64,000 nt of DNA from Luteibacter flocculans. GTDB lineage: Bacteria > Pseudomonadota > Gammaproteobacteria > Xanthomonadales > Rhodanobacteraceae. The DNA is taken from positions 1,966,001 to 2,030,000 of the forward strand of contig NZ_CP063231.1 in NCBI RefSeq assembly GCF_023612255.1, read 5' to 3'. Below the pieces are notes generated by a model that was given only the letters and a program-made list of their open reading frames with translations, did not search any database and was not told the origin of the DNA. Positions 1 through 9,564 of this stretch are shown here, one piece after another (position 1 is the first letter of the stretch; every line of letters starts with the position of its first letter). The position numbers and the translations under genes are program-made.

Positions 1-1052
1 TCGTCGTTGCTCTTGGCCCAGCGCGCGATGCCGTCCATCTCCGCATCGGTGCGCATGCTGCGGAATTTGTACAGCCAGAACGTGCGGCCGTGTTCGCCCA
101 CGCGCTCCTGCCGGTAGAGGATCGGCTGGCCACGTCCCGATTCGATGCGGATCGCCAGCGCCACCCCGAGCATGATCGGCCAGCAGAGCAGGGCGATGCA
201 GCAGGCCGCGGCAAGATCGAAGCCACGTTTGACGAAGACGGCCAGCGGCGTCGCGTTGAACCCTCCGGAAAAGACCAGCCACGACGGATCGAGCATGGTC
301 AACTGCACGCGTCCTGCCTCGCGTTCCACGAACGTGGTCAAGTCGGTGATCTGCACGCCAAGCTGCCGGCAGGCCAGCAGGTCGTCCATCGGCAGGCTGC
401 CACGGCGATCGTCCACACCCACCACGATCTCGTCCAGGCGCTCGCGTCGGGCGAACGCGGCCAGCGCGTCGCTGGGTCGCACCAGCAGCGGTTCCGGAAT
501 GGCGATGGTTTCGCCGGGCCCCGGCACGTAGCCGAGCAGACAGAAGCCGCGACGATCGGAGCGGCGGCGCATGCGGTTGTGGATCTGCGCGGCGCGTTCG
601 CCCGCGCCCAGCACGAGCACGCGCCGCTTCAGCGATTCCATTTCCACCAGGCGCATGAACAGCGCGCGGAACGCGGACGTGACCACAAAGCCGATGATCA
701 GCGCCATGCCGAGTACGCCTCGGCCGACGTAGGCCTGCGGGATCACGTAGTAGCCGACTACGAGCGCGAGGCCACCGATGACGAAGGCGATGGCATGCCG
801 CGCCAGTTGGCCGCGCCAGCTCATGCGCAGAGTGGCGCGGTATTCGCCGAGCGCGGCCATGCACAGGAAGATGACGATCGCGAACATCGCTGCGCGTGCC
901 GCCAGCGAATGCGACGACGCAGCCAGATCCTCGGGCGACGGCGCGAAGCGTATCCACGTGGCAGCATTGATCGATGCTGCCAGCAGTGCGAGCTCGCACG
1001 CACCCAGCAGCGTGAGCCAGCGCACGATCGGCTGTCTGAACAGGCGAATCAT
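1..1052 (-). CDS. Exopolysaccharide priming sugar transferase (partial, C-terminus beyond window)
   Basis: Integral-membrane glycosylphosphotransferase that would load the first sugar phosphate onto undecaprenyl phosphate to start exopolysaccharide repeat-unit synthesis. The visible 350 residues begin MIRLFRQPIVRW. They contain four hydrophobic segments in the first ~130 residues, a Rossmann-like CoA-binding region starting at VLVLGAGERAAQI, and then the start of the bacterial sugar-transferase domain (KRGFDLAAACCIALLCWPIM, then ILYRQERVGEHG and FWLYKFRSMRTDAE). This order matches the TIGR03013/EpsB-WcaJ type. The catalytic C-terminus lies outside the window. The gene follows the GMC oxidoreductase on the same strand after 182 bp, consistent with a polysaccharide operon. 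The ATG at 1052 is the first start ahead of the membrane segment. Sugar specificity cannot be read. Confidence 0.88.
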   Translation of the reverse strand, partial: MIRLFRQPIVRWLTLLGACELALLAASINAATWIRFAPSPEDLAASSHSLAARAAMFAIVIFLCMAALGEYRATLRMSWRGQLARHAIAFVIGGLALVVGYYVIPQAYVGRGVLGMALIIGFVVTSAFRALFMRLVEMESLKRRVLVLGAGERAAQIHNRMRRRSDRRGFCLLGYVPGPGETIAIPEPLLVRPSDALAAFARRERLDEIVVGVDDRRGSLPMDDLLACRQLGVQITDLTTFVEREAGRVQLTMLDPSWLVFSGGFNATPLAVFVKRGFDLAAACCIALLCWPIMLGVALAIRIESGRGQPILYRQERVGEHGRTFWLYKFRSMRTDAEMDGIARWAKSND

Positions 1053-1234
1053 CGGAAATCCCCTCCATGCACGCAGGTGCTGCATGCCGTCGCGCAAAGG
1101 CTAGGAACGTGCCGCTGCCGTGTCGATTGCACTTCCGGCCTGCACGCGGCTAGGCCGTATGGCCGCCTGTATCAAAGTCGATACACATCAGCGGCGGTGC
1201 ACCGTAACGTCGTGCGTCACGATGCGTGAGGGGC

Positions 1235-2896
1235 TCAGGCCAGACCGGTCGCCAACAGCACGCGCAATTGTTCGGCGAGGCGCAGGCTCAACGCGATCAC
1301 GGTGAAGGTCGGGAACGCCCAGCCTCCGGTCGGGAACACCGAACTGCCGGCTACGTGCAGGTTGGCGACGCCGTGGACCTTGCCCTGCGCGTCGACCACG
1401 CCTTGCGAGGGATCGTCCGCCATGCGCGTGGTACCGATGTGGTGCGCCGTGCCATGCACCTCCGGGTCGGCCCCGCCGCGGGTCCAGGGGGCGGGCTCGA
1501 AACGCCCGCCGCAGGCGGCCGCAAGGCGTTCACCGGCCAGCACCGTCGTGGTGTGCCAGGTATGCCGGTCGAGATCGTTCAGGCGCCAGTCGATGCGCAC
1601 GCGGCGCAAGCCGAGCGCATCGCGGTCGTCGCCCAGAGTGATGCGGCTGTCGCGTTGCGGTGCCTGTTCGAAGAAGCCGACCAGTTCGACGCGATCGCTG
1701 CGTACGGTGGGGCGATCTGCCACCTTCTGCGCCACGGCCTTCACCACATCTCCCAAATGCAGACCGAGGCGAACGGCGCTGATGGCGAGGCTCTGCTGCA
1801 CAGTCACCATGGTGCTGTCCGGTCCGTTCTGCAGGGCGGCGCACAGACGCGCTTCGAGCAGCGTCGCCTCGTCTTGGCGACGAGGTGAACGCAGCGCCGC
1901 GCGCACGTCGCGCAGGGCGCGAATGCCATGGGGTACCTGGCCTTCGACGGCGAACGGATGAACCCTTGCGTTGAGGCTGCGATGACGACGCTGCGCGTCG
2001 AAGGTCAGGCCGATCTCGGCAGACAGTGGCGCGCGTATCTTGCCGATGGTGCGTTCGTAGGGACGAGACAGCGTGTCGGGTTCGTCGGACACGACGCTGC
2101 CGATACGGCCGCTGGGATGGTCCATGAAGTAACGCCCGACCAGGTCGCGATCGTTGCCCAGGCCCGCTGGGGCTACGCTGTCGGACAGCAGCAGGATGCG
2201 TGCATTCTCGATGCCTCCCGCGGCCAGCACGTAGTGCCGCGCCCGCACATGCCCCCGCCGTCCATCGAGCGAGCCGATCCGTGCGGCGGTCACGCTGCGC
2301 GCGCCGTCGCCAGCTTCCAGCTCCATGAGGTTGGCATGCAGCAGCACCGTGATGTTCGCGGCGCTGCGCAAGGAGTCACGGTAGGTATCGCCGAACATGA
2401 TCGGACTGCGTGCGAAGACGAAGTTCGCCAGTGTGTCCGGATCGAGATCGAGCGGGCGGCGCGGCGGCGGCCCATCGAAGGCCCCGGGGCCGAAACCGTA
2501 GGACGGATCGATGCGGCAGAATTCACGAGCGCGCTCGTACCAGGGCGCCAGGTCCACATAGCGGAGCGGCCAGCCACTGTCCGGCACCCATTCGCGGGCT
2601 TCGAAGTCGCTGTCGGCAAGCGGGATGCAGCCACCGCCCCACAGCGTGCAGCTTCCGCCGAACACGCGCATGCGCGACGTGCCGGCATCCAAAGGCAGGT
2701 CGCCTGCCGAGCTACCTTCATACAGCGACTGGCTGCGGTCTTCGCCGGATAGACCGCCTCCCTCGATGAGGCAGACCGTGGTCGAAGTACCGATGAAGGC
2801 GTGCGCTATGGCGATACCGGCGGGGCCGGCACCGACGATACACAGGTCGGCCGAGACGTCGGACGGTGCCGACGGGTCGAGGTAGTCGATGATCAC
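1235..2896 (-). CDS. GMC-family FAD-dependent oxidoreductase
   Basis: A 553-residue flavoprotein of the glucose-methanol-choline family, predicted to oxidise an alcohol or sugar hydroxyl with FAD. The N-terminal ADP-binding fold reads CIVGAGPAGIAIAHAF (residues ~19-34). The GMC C-terminal domain carries HHIGTTRMADDPSQGVVD and VAGSSVFPTGGWAFPTFT, the usual flavin-domain signature with its catalytic-region histidine. Translation most likely starts at GTG 2896, seven bases after a GGAGA ribosome site. It lies 18 bp downstream of the epimerase gene on the same strand, so it is probably co-transcribed with nucleotide-sugar genes. That placement suggests modification of a polysaccharide sugar or lipid-linked intermediate, but the substrate is unknown. 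No signal peptide is seen, so action in the cytoplasm is expected. Confidence 0.85.
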   Translation of the reverse strand: MIIDYLDPSAPSDVSADLCIVGAGPAGIAIAHAFIGTSTTVCLIEGGGLSGEDRSQSLYEGSSAGDLPLDAGTSRMRVFGGSCTLWGGGCIPLADSDFEAREWVPDSGWPLRYVDLAPWYERAREFCRIDPSYGFGPGAFDGPPPRRPLDLDPDTLANFVFARSPIMFGDTYRDSLRSAANITVLLHANLMELEAGDGARSVTAARIGSLDGRRGHVRARHYVLAAGGIENARILLLSDSVAPAGLGNDRDLVGRYFMDHPSGRIGSVVSDEPDTLSRPYERTIGKIRAPLSAEIGLTFDAQRRHRSLNARVHPFAVEGQVPHGIRALRDVRAALRSPRRQDEATLLEARLCAALQNGPDSTMVTVQQSLAISAVRLGLHLGDVVKAVAQKVADRPTVRSDRVELVGFFEQAPQRDSRITLGDDRDALGLRRVRIDWRLNDLDRHTWHTTTVLAGERLAAACGGRFEPAPWTRGGADPEVHGTAHHIGTTRMADDPSQGVVDAQGKVHGVANLHVAGSSVFPTGGWAFPTFTVIALSLRLAEQLRVLLATGLA

Positions 2897-2914
2897 GATG
2901 TGTCTCCGGGCGCG

Positions 2915-3961
2915 TTACCGTCGTCCGTGTGTGTCGTGGTCGGGACCGTCCTGGTGCCCGTAATAGCCTCGGTACCACGTGACGAAGCGGCTCACGCCCT
3001 CGGCCACGTCGATCTTTGGTTCGTAGTCGGCCGCTTCGGCCAGCGCGGAGACGTCAGCCTCCGTGTCGGGTACGTCGCCAGGTTGCAGAGGCAACCATTC
3101 CAGCCGCGCCGTACGCCCGAGGCACTGCTGGAGTATGTCGATATAGCGCAGCAGCTCCACAGGTCGCTCGTTGCCGATGTTGTAGATCCGATACGGCGCC
3201 ACGCCGCTCGTGCCCGGGTCCGGCGCGTCGCCCGACCAACGTGTGTTGATCGTCGGTGGCCGGTCGAGCATGCGCACGACTCCTTCGACGATGTCGTCCA
3301 CGTAGGTGAAGCTGCGCTTGTGCCGGCCATGGTTGAACACCCGCAGCGGCTCGCCCGCGAGGATCGCCCGAGTGAACAGGAACAAAGCCATGTCGGGCCG
3401 GCCCCAGGGCCCGTAGACGGTGAAGAAGCGCAGGCCGGTGCAGGGCAGGCCGAAGAGGTGCGCATACGCATGCGCCATCTGCTCGTTGGCTTTCTTCGTC
3501 GCCGCGTACAGCGTCAGCGGATGCTCCGTCGATTGCGTTTCCGAAAACGGCATGCGCGTGTTCGCACCGTAGACCGAACTGGTCGAGGCGAACACGAGAT
3601 GATCGACACCGTGCCGACGGCACCCTTCCAGTACATGCAGAAAGCCGGTGACGTTGCTCGATACATACACATGCGGATTCTCGGCGGCGTAGCGCACGCC
3701 GGCCTGCGCGGCCAGATGCACCACGCGCTGTGGCCGATGCGTGGCGAACGCAGCCTCCATGGCGTCCCGGTCGGACAGGTCGGCATGGATATGCGTATAG
3801 CCGGGGTGGCCGTCGAAGTGCGCGAGCCGTGCCTGCTTGAGGCTCACGTCGTAGTAGTCCGAAAGATTGTCGAGGCCGATCACCTCGTCGCCGCGCTGGA
3901 GCAAGCGCGTGGCGACATGGTATCCGATGAAGCCGGCCGTACCGGTGACCAGGATCTTCAT
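2915..3961 (-). CDS. NAD-dependent nucleotide-sugar epimerase, UDP-glucuronate 4-epimerase-like
   Basis: Extended short-chain dehydrogenase/reductase of 348 residues that interconverts UDP-sugars, probably UDP-glucuronate and UDP-galacturonate. It starts MKILVTGTAGFIGYHVA (NAD-binding GxxGxxG) and has the family-typical GLDNLSDYYDVSLKQARL segment. The catalytic residues are Ser in FASTSSVYG and the YAATK (YxxxK) pair. LRFFTVYGPWGRPDMA and FNHGRHKRSFTYVDD are typical of the Cap1J/LspL group. The open frame extends upstream to 4036, but ATG 3961 begins the conserved fold and falls 14 bp after the stop of the dehydrogenase gene, so I place the start there. Its neighbours on both sides are polysaccharide genes. 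The exact epimer is inferred, not shown. Confidence 0.88.
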   Translation of the reverse strand: MKILVTGTAGFIGYHVATRLLQRGDEVIGLDNLSDYYDVSLKQARLAHFDGHPGYTHIHADLSDRDAMEAAFATHRPQRVVHLAAQAGVRYAAENPHVYVSSNVTGFLHVLEGCRRHGVDHLVFASTSSVYGANTRMPFSETQSTEHPLTLYAATKKANEQMAHAYAHLFGLPCTGLRFFTVYGPWGRPDMALFLFTRAILAGEPLRVFNHGRHKRSFTYVDDIVEGVVRMLDRPPTINTRWSGDAPDPGTSGVAPYRIYNIGNERPVELLRYIDILQQCLGRTARLEWLPLQPGDVPDTEADVSALAEAADYEPKIDVAEGVSRFVTWYRGYYGHQDGPDHDTHGRR

Positions 3962-3975
3962 GTCGCCGGGACTAC

Positions 3976-5349
3976 TCAGAGCCTGCCGTCCACCACGTCG
4001 CGCGGCAGCACGTATTTCACGTCGTAGATCACGCACGTAGGCTTGCCGAAGGCGCGGATGCCGGTCGCACCCCAGGTCACGAACTGGTGATGCCCCACAG
4101 CCACGATGATGGCGTCATAGCTGCCGTGCACAGGTTCGGCTACAGGGTCGATGCCGTACTCGTGGCGGGCTTCGTCCGCATGCACCCAGGGATCGTGCAC
4201 GTCCACGCGCATGCCGTATCCGGCGAGTGCGCCAAGGATATCCACGACACGCGTATTGCGCAGGTCGGGACAGTTCTCCTTGAAGGCCAGGCCGAGCACG
4301 AGCACCCGTGCGTCGACGGGATTGATGCCCTTGCGGACCATCAGGCGGATCGCCTCGCCCGCGATGTACGGACCCATGCCATCGTTGGTGCGGCGGCCGG
4401 CCAGGATGACGTCCGGGTGGTGACCGACCTGCTGCGCCTTGTGCGTCAGGTAGTACGGATCGACGCTGATGCAGTGGCCGCCCACGAGACCCGGGCGGAA
4501 CGGAAGGAAATTCCACTTGGTACCAGCGGCTTCGAGAACCTCGAGCGTATCGATGCCGAGCTTGTTGAAGAGGATGGCCAGATCGTTGACCAGCGCGATG
4601 TTGAGATCCCGCTGCGTGTTCTCGATGACCTTGGCGGCCTCGGCTACCTTAAGCGAACTCGCCCGGTGGGTGCCCGCCGTGATGACGGAGCGATACAGTG
4701 CGTCGACGAAGTCGGCCACCTCGGGCGTCGAGCCCGATGTCACCTTGAGAATGCTGCTCACCCGATGGCTCTTGTCGCCCGGGTTGATGCGTTCGGGGCT
4801 GTAGCCGGCAAAGAAGTCCACGTTGAAGGCCAGGCCGGAACCGCGCTCGAGCAACGGTACGCAGACCTCTTCGGTACAGCCGGGGTAGACGGTGGACTCG
4901 TAGACCACCACGTCGCCGCGCTTCAACACCTTCGCCAGCATCTCGCTCGCGCGTACCAGCGGGGTGAGATCGGGTCGACGCGCGTCGTCGATCGGGGTGG
5001 GGACGGTCACGATATAGACGTTGCATTCGGCCAGTTCGCTCACGTAGGCCGAGAAGCGCAGTCGCTTCGCTTCCGCAAGCTCGGCGGTTTCCACTTCGAG
5101 CGTGGCATCGTGTCCGCCGCGCAAGGCGTCGACGCGTTCGGAGCGAATGTCGAAACCCAGCGTGGCGAAGCGCTTGCCGAACTCCACCGCCAGCGGCAGG
5201 CCGACGTAGCCCAGGCCCACGATGCCGATGCGCACGGTGTCCAGCGAGGGAGCGGCGAAGCGCTCCTGTCGGGTCCACGGCGACGCGCTCGCGTCGGATT
5301 CGACCATGCCAGCGGTGCCGGCGGCCATTCTGCGGCTCTCAGTGTCCAT
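3976..5349 (-). CDS. TviB-type UDP-sugar (UDP-N-acetylhexosamine) 6-dehydrogenase
   Basis: A 457-residue nucleotide-sugar dehydrogenase oxidising C6 of a UDP-hexose(amine) to a uronate with two NAD. The Rossmann motif IGIVGLGYVGLPLAVEF begins near residue 41. The catalytic cysteine is in VGGHCISVDPYYLTHKAQ, which with FKENCPDLRNTRV is characteristic of the VipA/TviB/WbpA-O branch rather than UDP-glucose dehydrogenase Ugd. The frame is open to 5514, but ATG 5349 is preferred: an AAGGGG site lies about 11 bp upstream, and the extra residues beyond it are not protein-like. It is the first gene of a minus-strand operon with the epimerase (14 bp gap) and the GMC oxidoreductase. It would supply an acidic sugar for an exopolysaccharide or capsule. 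Confidence 0.88.
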   Translation of the reverse strand: MDTESRRMAAGTAGMVESDASASPWTRQERFAAPSLDTVRIGIVGLGYVGLPLAVEFGKRFATLGFDIRSERVDALRGGHDATLEVETAELAEAKRLRFSAYVSELAECNVYIVTVPTPIDDARRPDLTPLVRASEMLAKVLKRGDVVVYESTVYPGCTEEVCVPLLERGSGLAFNVDFFAGYSPERINPGDKSHRVSSILKVTSGSTPEVADFVDALYRSVITAGTHRASSLKVAEAAKVIENTQRDLNIALVNDLAILFNKLGIDTLEVLEAAGTKWNFLPFRPGLVGGHCISVDPYYLTHKAQQVGHHPDVILAGRRTNDGMGPYIAGEAIRLMVRKGINPVDARVLVLGLAFKENCPDLRNTRVVDILGALAGYGMRVDVHDPWVHADEARHEYGIDPVAEPVHGSYDAIIVAVGHHQFVTWGATGIRAFGKPTCVIYDVKYVLPRDVVDGRL

Positions 5350-5606
5350 GCCAGCATCTACCCCTTGGAAGGCGTCACAAAACCCCGTCTGACGGGGGCC
5401 ACCAAAGCGTAGCAACGCGCGCGGGCATTGCCTGTATGGCTTACGGAGGTGGTCGAATGGCCGATATCGGCAACCTGTGCGAGGTCGAATCGAGTGCTTC
5501 GCCGAGCATGGCAACGTTTACAAGGTGGCGGCTCCGAGATATGGTTCGTCCCGCATCGCCCACGCAAGTGGGCATTCGATTACAACTATGGCTTCATGGT
5601 CCACTC

Positions 5607-6260
5607 ATGTCCGCGCGATCCTATTTTGGCTCTGTGCGCGTGGCCTTGCTGGACGACCACGCGCTCGTCCTGAAGGGGCTGACTGCGCACCTTGAGAAAT
5701 CTCCCTCCATCGTGATTGTGGGTAGCCACGCCAGCAGCCGGCCGTTCCGCGCGATGCTGGCGAGCATGCCGGTCGACGTCGCCATCATCGATTATTCGCT
5801 TGCGCTGGACGACATCGATGGCGTAGCCCTGATCAAGCTCCTGCGGGCGTCGTACCCCAAAATGAAGATCCTGGTCGTCTCGGCGCACGAACAGGGCCTC
5901 GTCGTGCACAGCCTGCGCCAGGCAGGCGCCGATGGTTTTGTGGCGAAGAGCCAGGACCCGGACGAGGTGATCCGTGCCATCGACGCGCTGATGACCGGAC
6001 GGGAGTACCTTCCGTCGCGCGATGCCGAAGCGGCCGAACGGCCGAACCTGGTGCCGCTGTCTCCGCGCGAATGGGAAGTGGTCCGGCAGTTGCTCGAAGG
6101 CATGACCGTGGGGCAGATCGCGGCCCGTTCGGGGCGCAGCCTGAAGACCATCAGCACGCAGAAATCGGCCGCCTTCCGCAAGCTGCGCGTCACGTCGGAC
6201 AACGAGCTGTACCTGATGCGCGACTACATCTTCGCGTTGGACGGCGGACCGCCGAAGTGA
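5607..6260 (+). CDS. LuxR-family (NarL/RcsB-like) response regulator
   Basis: A 217-residue two-domain transcription regulator. The receiver starts VRVALLDDHALVLKG, with the phospho-acceptor Asp at about residue 62 (VAIIDYSLALDD). The C-terminal LuxR helix-turn-helix reads LSPREWEVVRQLLEGMTVGQ then IAARSGRSLKTISTQKSAAF. I start it at ATG 5607, directly before the receiver fold; the frame is open from 5436 but that part is not conserved-looking. Its stop codon overlaps the GTG of the hybrid kinase that follows, so the two are translationally coupled and form a BvgAS/EvgAS-like pair. It is transcribed divergently from the polysaccharide operon, 257 bp away, which makes that operon a plausible target. 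Confidence 0.9.
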   Translation: MSARSYFGSVRVALLDDHALVLKGLTAHLEKSPSIVIVGSHASSRPFRAMLASMPVDVAIIDYSLALDDIDGVALIKLLRASYPKMKILVVSAHEQGLVVHSLRQAGADGFVAKSQDPDEVIRAIDALMTGREYLPSRDAEAAERPNLVPLSPREWEVVRQLLEGMTVGQIAARSGRSLKTISTQKSAAFRKLRVTSDNELYLMRDYIFALDGGPPK

Positions 6261-8545
6261 GGCGCGTCCTTGCCTTGATCCTGGGGCTGTTCGTCGTCGC
6301 CGTCGTCGCAGGAACCGAATCGCCGAGTCCGGAAGCGCGCAAGCGGTGGGTCGCGGCCCACCCGACGCTGCGGATCGGTATCGATCCGCAGCAGGGATCG
6401 GAGGCGGGCGAGGGCTGGGGCAATCCGCTGGTCAGCCAGTACCTGGAACTTGTTTCGCGGCATACGGGGCTGCGCTTCGTCACCGTGCGTATGAAGTCAT
6501 GGGAGGACGCCGTACGCGCGTTCGACGACGGGCGCATCGACATGCTGCCGTCGCTCAGCGATCGCCTGCTTGCGGCGGACGTGGGTGACCGCGCGCTGGT
6601 GTCCTCGCCGTTCTACGTCGGTCGAACCGTCATCATCAGCCGCACCGTCGGCCCGGCCACGCTCGACATGCATGCGCTGGAAGGCCGCACGGTCGCGTTC
6701 AAGGGCGGCGGCGCGTATGAATCGTGGCTCCGCCGGGAACACCCCGCGATCACGCGCTTGCCCCTGGCGGACATCCACCAGGTACTGGCGGCCGTGGAGA
6801 GCGGCATTGCCGATGCCGGCATCGGCGTGGACGTGGCCTACCATCCCATCGTCCGGCGCGATTACGCGCTGAGCCTGCGCATTGCGGGCAACGTGACAGA
6901 AATGCCTGTGGCTGCCCGGGTGGCGGTGCACAAAAATGCGCCGGAACTGCTGGCGATCATCGACGACAGCCTGCACGGCATCGGCCCGGAGGAGAACCGG
7001 GCGGTGATCGAGCGCTGGCTTGAAACCGCGTATCTGCGCGCGCCCACCTTGTCGCAGGTGGCGTCGGCCTATCGGATCGAGATCGGGCTTGGCGTCGCGC
7101 TGATTCTCGCGTTGGTCTTCGCGCTTTGGCAGCTGCGCCGCGCGCAGTTGGCCTCGCATCGTGGCGAGCGGCAGAAGACCATGCTGCTGGCCGTCATGAG
7201 CCATGAAGTGCGCAATGCGGTGAACGCGGTGGTCTCGTCGATCGAGCTGTTGTCGCGCACCTCGCTCGAAGGACCGCAGCGCGATCTCATGGCGATCGCG
7301 CAGTCGAGCAGTCGCAGTCTTCAGAATCTTCTTAAGAGTGCGCTCGATTACAGTCGCTCCGAGAGCGAAGGCTTCACCCCGGATCTGATTGCGTGCGACG
7401 CCGTGGGCATCGCACGCGACGTGATCGAAGGGCAGCGCGCCGCTATCGACCAGAAGGGCCTCGACGTTCGGCTCGATCTGCCCATGGGCGCACTGCCGTG
7501 GTTGCTGCTCGACGAGACCCGGCTGCGCCAGCTCATGGAAAACCTGCTCTCCAACGCGGTGAAGTTCACCGAGCAGGGACACGTTGGTATTGCGCTATGG
7601 CAGACCGCCAGCGAAGCCACCGGTGAGGTGCGCCATCTGGTGGTGGAAGTGTTCGATACCGGTATCGGCGTGCCGCCCGAACGGCAGCGCGAGTTGTTCC
7701 GACCGTTTTCGCAGGCGCACGGCGCACACTCCAAGCGCATGGGCGGTACCGGCCTGGGCCTCGGCATCTGCGCCGAGATCGTGCGCCACCTGGGCGGTCG
7801 CCTGGAACTGAGCAGCGATGTCAGCGTGGGCACCGCCGTACGAATCGAACTGCCCACCAGTCGTGTGCCCGTGGTGCCGGCGACCGAAGACGCCGGTGAG
7901 GCTGCCATCGACGCATTGCCCGCGGCGGCCGGCACGGTGCTGTTGGTGGAGGATCACCCGGCCAATCGGCAGATCATTGCCGCCCAGCTCAAGTTCCTTG
8001 GATACGAAACGGACGCGGTGGATCACGGACAGGCGGCCATCGACACCTTCGTCCCGGGTCGTTACGCGGGCGTGCTGCTGGATTGCGAACTGCCCGACAT
8101 GCAGGGCTACGACATCGCCGCCGAGCTGCGCGCACGCGAGGCGGCCGCCGGCATCGCACCGACGCGGTTCATCGCCATCTCCGCCAACGATGGCGAAACG
8201 CATATGCGCCGTTGCGTCGAAAGCGGGATCGACACGGTGCTCGGCAAGCCGCTGTCGCTCGATCGTCTGCGCGACGCGCTGGTCGGCGCGCCCGGCACGA
8301 CCCTGGCCGAACACACGCTGCGTGAGGAAAGCCTGCGCGATCTCGCCGCGATCCACGCCGCCCTGGAAGACGCCGACCCGGAGCGGGCCCTGCGTGTGAC
8401 CCATCGGCTGAAGGGCGCCGCGCTGGTCTCCGGGGCCATGCAACTGGCGGAAGATGTGGAGCGGGTGGAGGCGCTGCTGCTGGCGCGTCCGGTGGCGCGT
8501 GGCGACATTGGCGCGCTGTTGCAGGAAATTGCGGATCGGCTTTAA
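6257..8545 (+). CDS. Unorthodox hybrid sensor kinase (SBP3-TM-HisKA-HATPase-REC-HPt), BvgS/EvgS-like
   Basis: A 762-residue inner-membrane phosphorelay kinase. In order: an N-terminal hydrophobic segment (residues ~4-18); one periplasmic family-3 solute-binding domain (~35-265, TLRIGIDPQ to [12 protein letters not shown]); a transmembrane helix (~274-292); HisKA with His at ~316 (MSHEVRNAV); an ATPase domain ([26 protein letters not shown]); a receiver with Asp ~609 ([13 protein letters not shown]); and an HPt domain with His ~716 (THRLKGAAL). The periplasmic module implies sensing of a small ligand, as in BvgS and EvgS, which usually carry two such modules. The start is GTG 6257 inside the stop of the regulator gene (GTGA overlap). 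An internal relay His-Asp-His then passes phosphate to the upstream LuxR regulator. Confidence 0.92.
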   Translation: MRRVLALILGLFVVAVVAGTESPSPEARKRWVAAHPTLRIGIDPQQGSEAGEGWGNPLVSQYLELVSRHTGLRFVTVRMKSWEDAVRAFDDGRIDMLPSLSDRLLAADVGDRALVSSPFYVGRTVIISRTVGPATLDMHALEGRTVAFKGGGAYESWLRREHPAITRLPLADIHQVLAAVESGIADAGIGVDVAYHPIVRRDYALSLRIAGNVTEMPVAARVAVHKNAPELLAIIDDSLHGIGPEENRAVIERWLETAYLRAPTLSQVASAYRIEIGLGVALILALVFALWQLRRAQLASHRGERQKTMLLAVMSHEVRNAVNAVVSSIELLSRTSLEGPQRDLMAIAQSSSRSLQNLLKSALDYSRSESEGFTPDLIACDAVGIARDVIEGQRAAIDQKGLDVRLDLPMGALPWLLLDETRLRQLMENLLSNAVKFTEQGHVGIALWQTASEATGEVRHLVVEVFDTGIGVPPERQRELFRPFSQAHGAHSKRMGGTGLGLGICAEIVRHLGGRLELSSDVSVGTAVRIELPTSRVPVVPATEDAGEAAIDALPAAAGTVLLVEDHPANRQIIAAQLKFLGYETDAVDHGQAAIDTFVPGRYAGVLLDCELPDMQGYDIAAELRAREAAAGIAPTRFIAISANDGETHMRRCVESGIDTVLGKPLSLDRLRDALVGAPGTTLAEHTLREESLRDLAAIHAALEDADPERALRVTHRLKGAALVSGAMQLAEDVERVEALLLARPVARGDIGALLQEIADRL

Positions 8546-8646
8546 GGGTAGCTTCGTGCAAGCGAGCGGCGACGAGAACCTTTAGACGTTCATCATCGTC
8601 CCAATGTCATTGGCATCCCCTTTCATCCGACGCAATGGAGTCACCC

Positions 8647-9507
8647 ATGACAAGCATCAACGCATCCGCAAGCGGCACGTTCAAGATCGGTGGCGACCTC
8701 GAGGTCAATCGGCTCGGCTTTGGTGCCATGCGCGTCACCGGCAAGGGCATCTGGGGTGAACCGGCAGACCCCAAGGCCGCCCGTGACACCCTGGCGGCGC
8801 TGCCCGGCCTCGGCGTGAACCTCATCGACACGGCCGATAGCTACGGCCCGTTCATCAGCGAGGATCTGATCCGCGAAGTGCTGCATCCGTACAAGGGCCT
8901 GGTCATTGCGACCAAGGGCGGCCTCACCCGCCATGGCCCGGACATCTGGGCGCCCGTCGGTCGGCCCGAATACCTGCGCCAGTGCGTGCTCATGAGCCTG
9001 CGCCGTCTGGGCGTGGAACGGATCGACCTGTGGCAGTTGCATCGCATCGACACCAAGGTGCCGCGCGACGAGCAGTTCGGCGTCATTCGCGACATGCAGA
9101 AGGAAGGCCTCATTCGCCATGTCGGACTGTCCGAGGTGAGCGTCGAGGACATCCAGGCGGCCGAGCCTTTCTTCAAGGTCGCCACAGTGCAGAACCTGTA
9201 CAACCTGGGCAATCGGCAGAGCGAAGCTGTGCTCGATTACGCCACCAAGCACAACATCGGCTTCATTCCCTGGTTCCCGCTGGCTGCCGGTGAACTGGCC
9301 AAGGAGGGCTCGGTGCTTTCCACCATTGCGAAGAAGCTCGGGGCGACCGACGGACAGGTGGCGCTTGCGTGGCTGCTGAAGCGTTCGCCCGTGATGCTGC
9401 CCATTCCGGGCACCGGCAACCCGCATCACCTTGCGGACAACGTCAAGGGCGCGTCACTCGAACTGTCCCAGGAAGATTTCGAGGCGCTCGAACACGCAGT
9501 GAAGTAA
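8647..9507 (+). CDS. Aldo/keto reductase
   Basis: A cytoplasmic NADPH-dependent oxidoreductase with a TIM-barrel fold, 286 residues, slightly short of the ~320 typical for the family. Visible motifs are [10 protein letters not shown] at the N-terminus, the catalytic Asp/Tyr segment [16 protein letters not shown], a Lys in VIATKGGL, and the active-site His region [28 protein letters not shown] fits the coenzyme-binding end. The start at ATG 8647 is preferred over ATG 8635 because a GGAG sits six bases before it and the upstream ATG has no ribosome site. It appears to be a single-gene unit ending at a long hairpin shared with the convergent NADH dehydrogenase gene. The substrate is unknown. Confidence 0.9.
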   Translation: MTSINASASGTFKIGGDLEVNRLGFGAMRVTGKGIWGEPADPKAARDTLAALPGLGVNLIDTADSYGPFISEDLIREVLHPYKGLVIATKGGLTRHGPDIWAPVGRPEYLRQCVLMSLRRLGVERIDLWQLHRIDTKVPRDEQFGVIRDMQKEGLIRHVGLSEVSVEDIQAAEPFFKVATVQNLYNLGNRQSEAVLDYATKHNIGFIPWFPLAAGELAKEGSVLSTIAKKLGATDGQVALAWLLKRSPVMLPIPGTGNPHHLADNVKGASLELSQEDFEALEHAVK

Positions 9508-9513
9508 CGGATT

Positions 9514-9561
9514 GACGAAGCGCGGGAGACGACGAACGCCACGTCGTCCCCGCGCTTCGTC
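9514..9561. terminator. Bidirectional hairpin between convergent genes
   Basis: Inverted repeat with arms GACGAAGCGCGGG and CCCGCGCTTCGTC (9514-9526 and 9549-9561), extended by the inner pair GACGAC/GTCGTC. It lies in the 57 bp between two convergent stop codons. There is no clear U-tract, so termination efficiency is uncertain, but placement and stem length support a shared terminator. Confidence 0.6.
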
Positions 9562-9564
9562 ATC

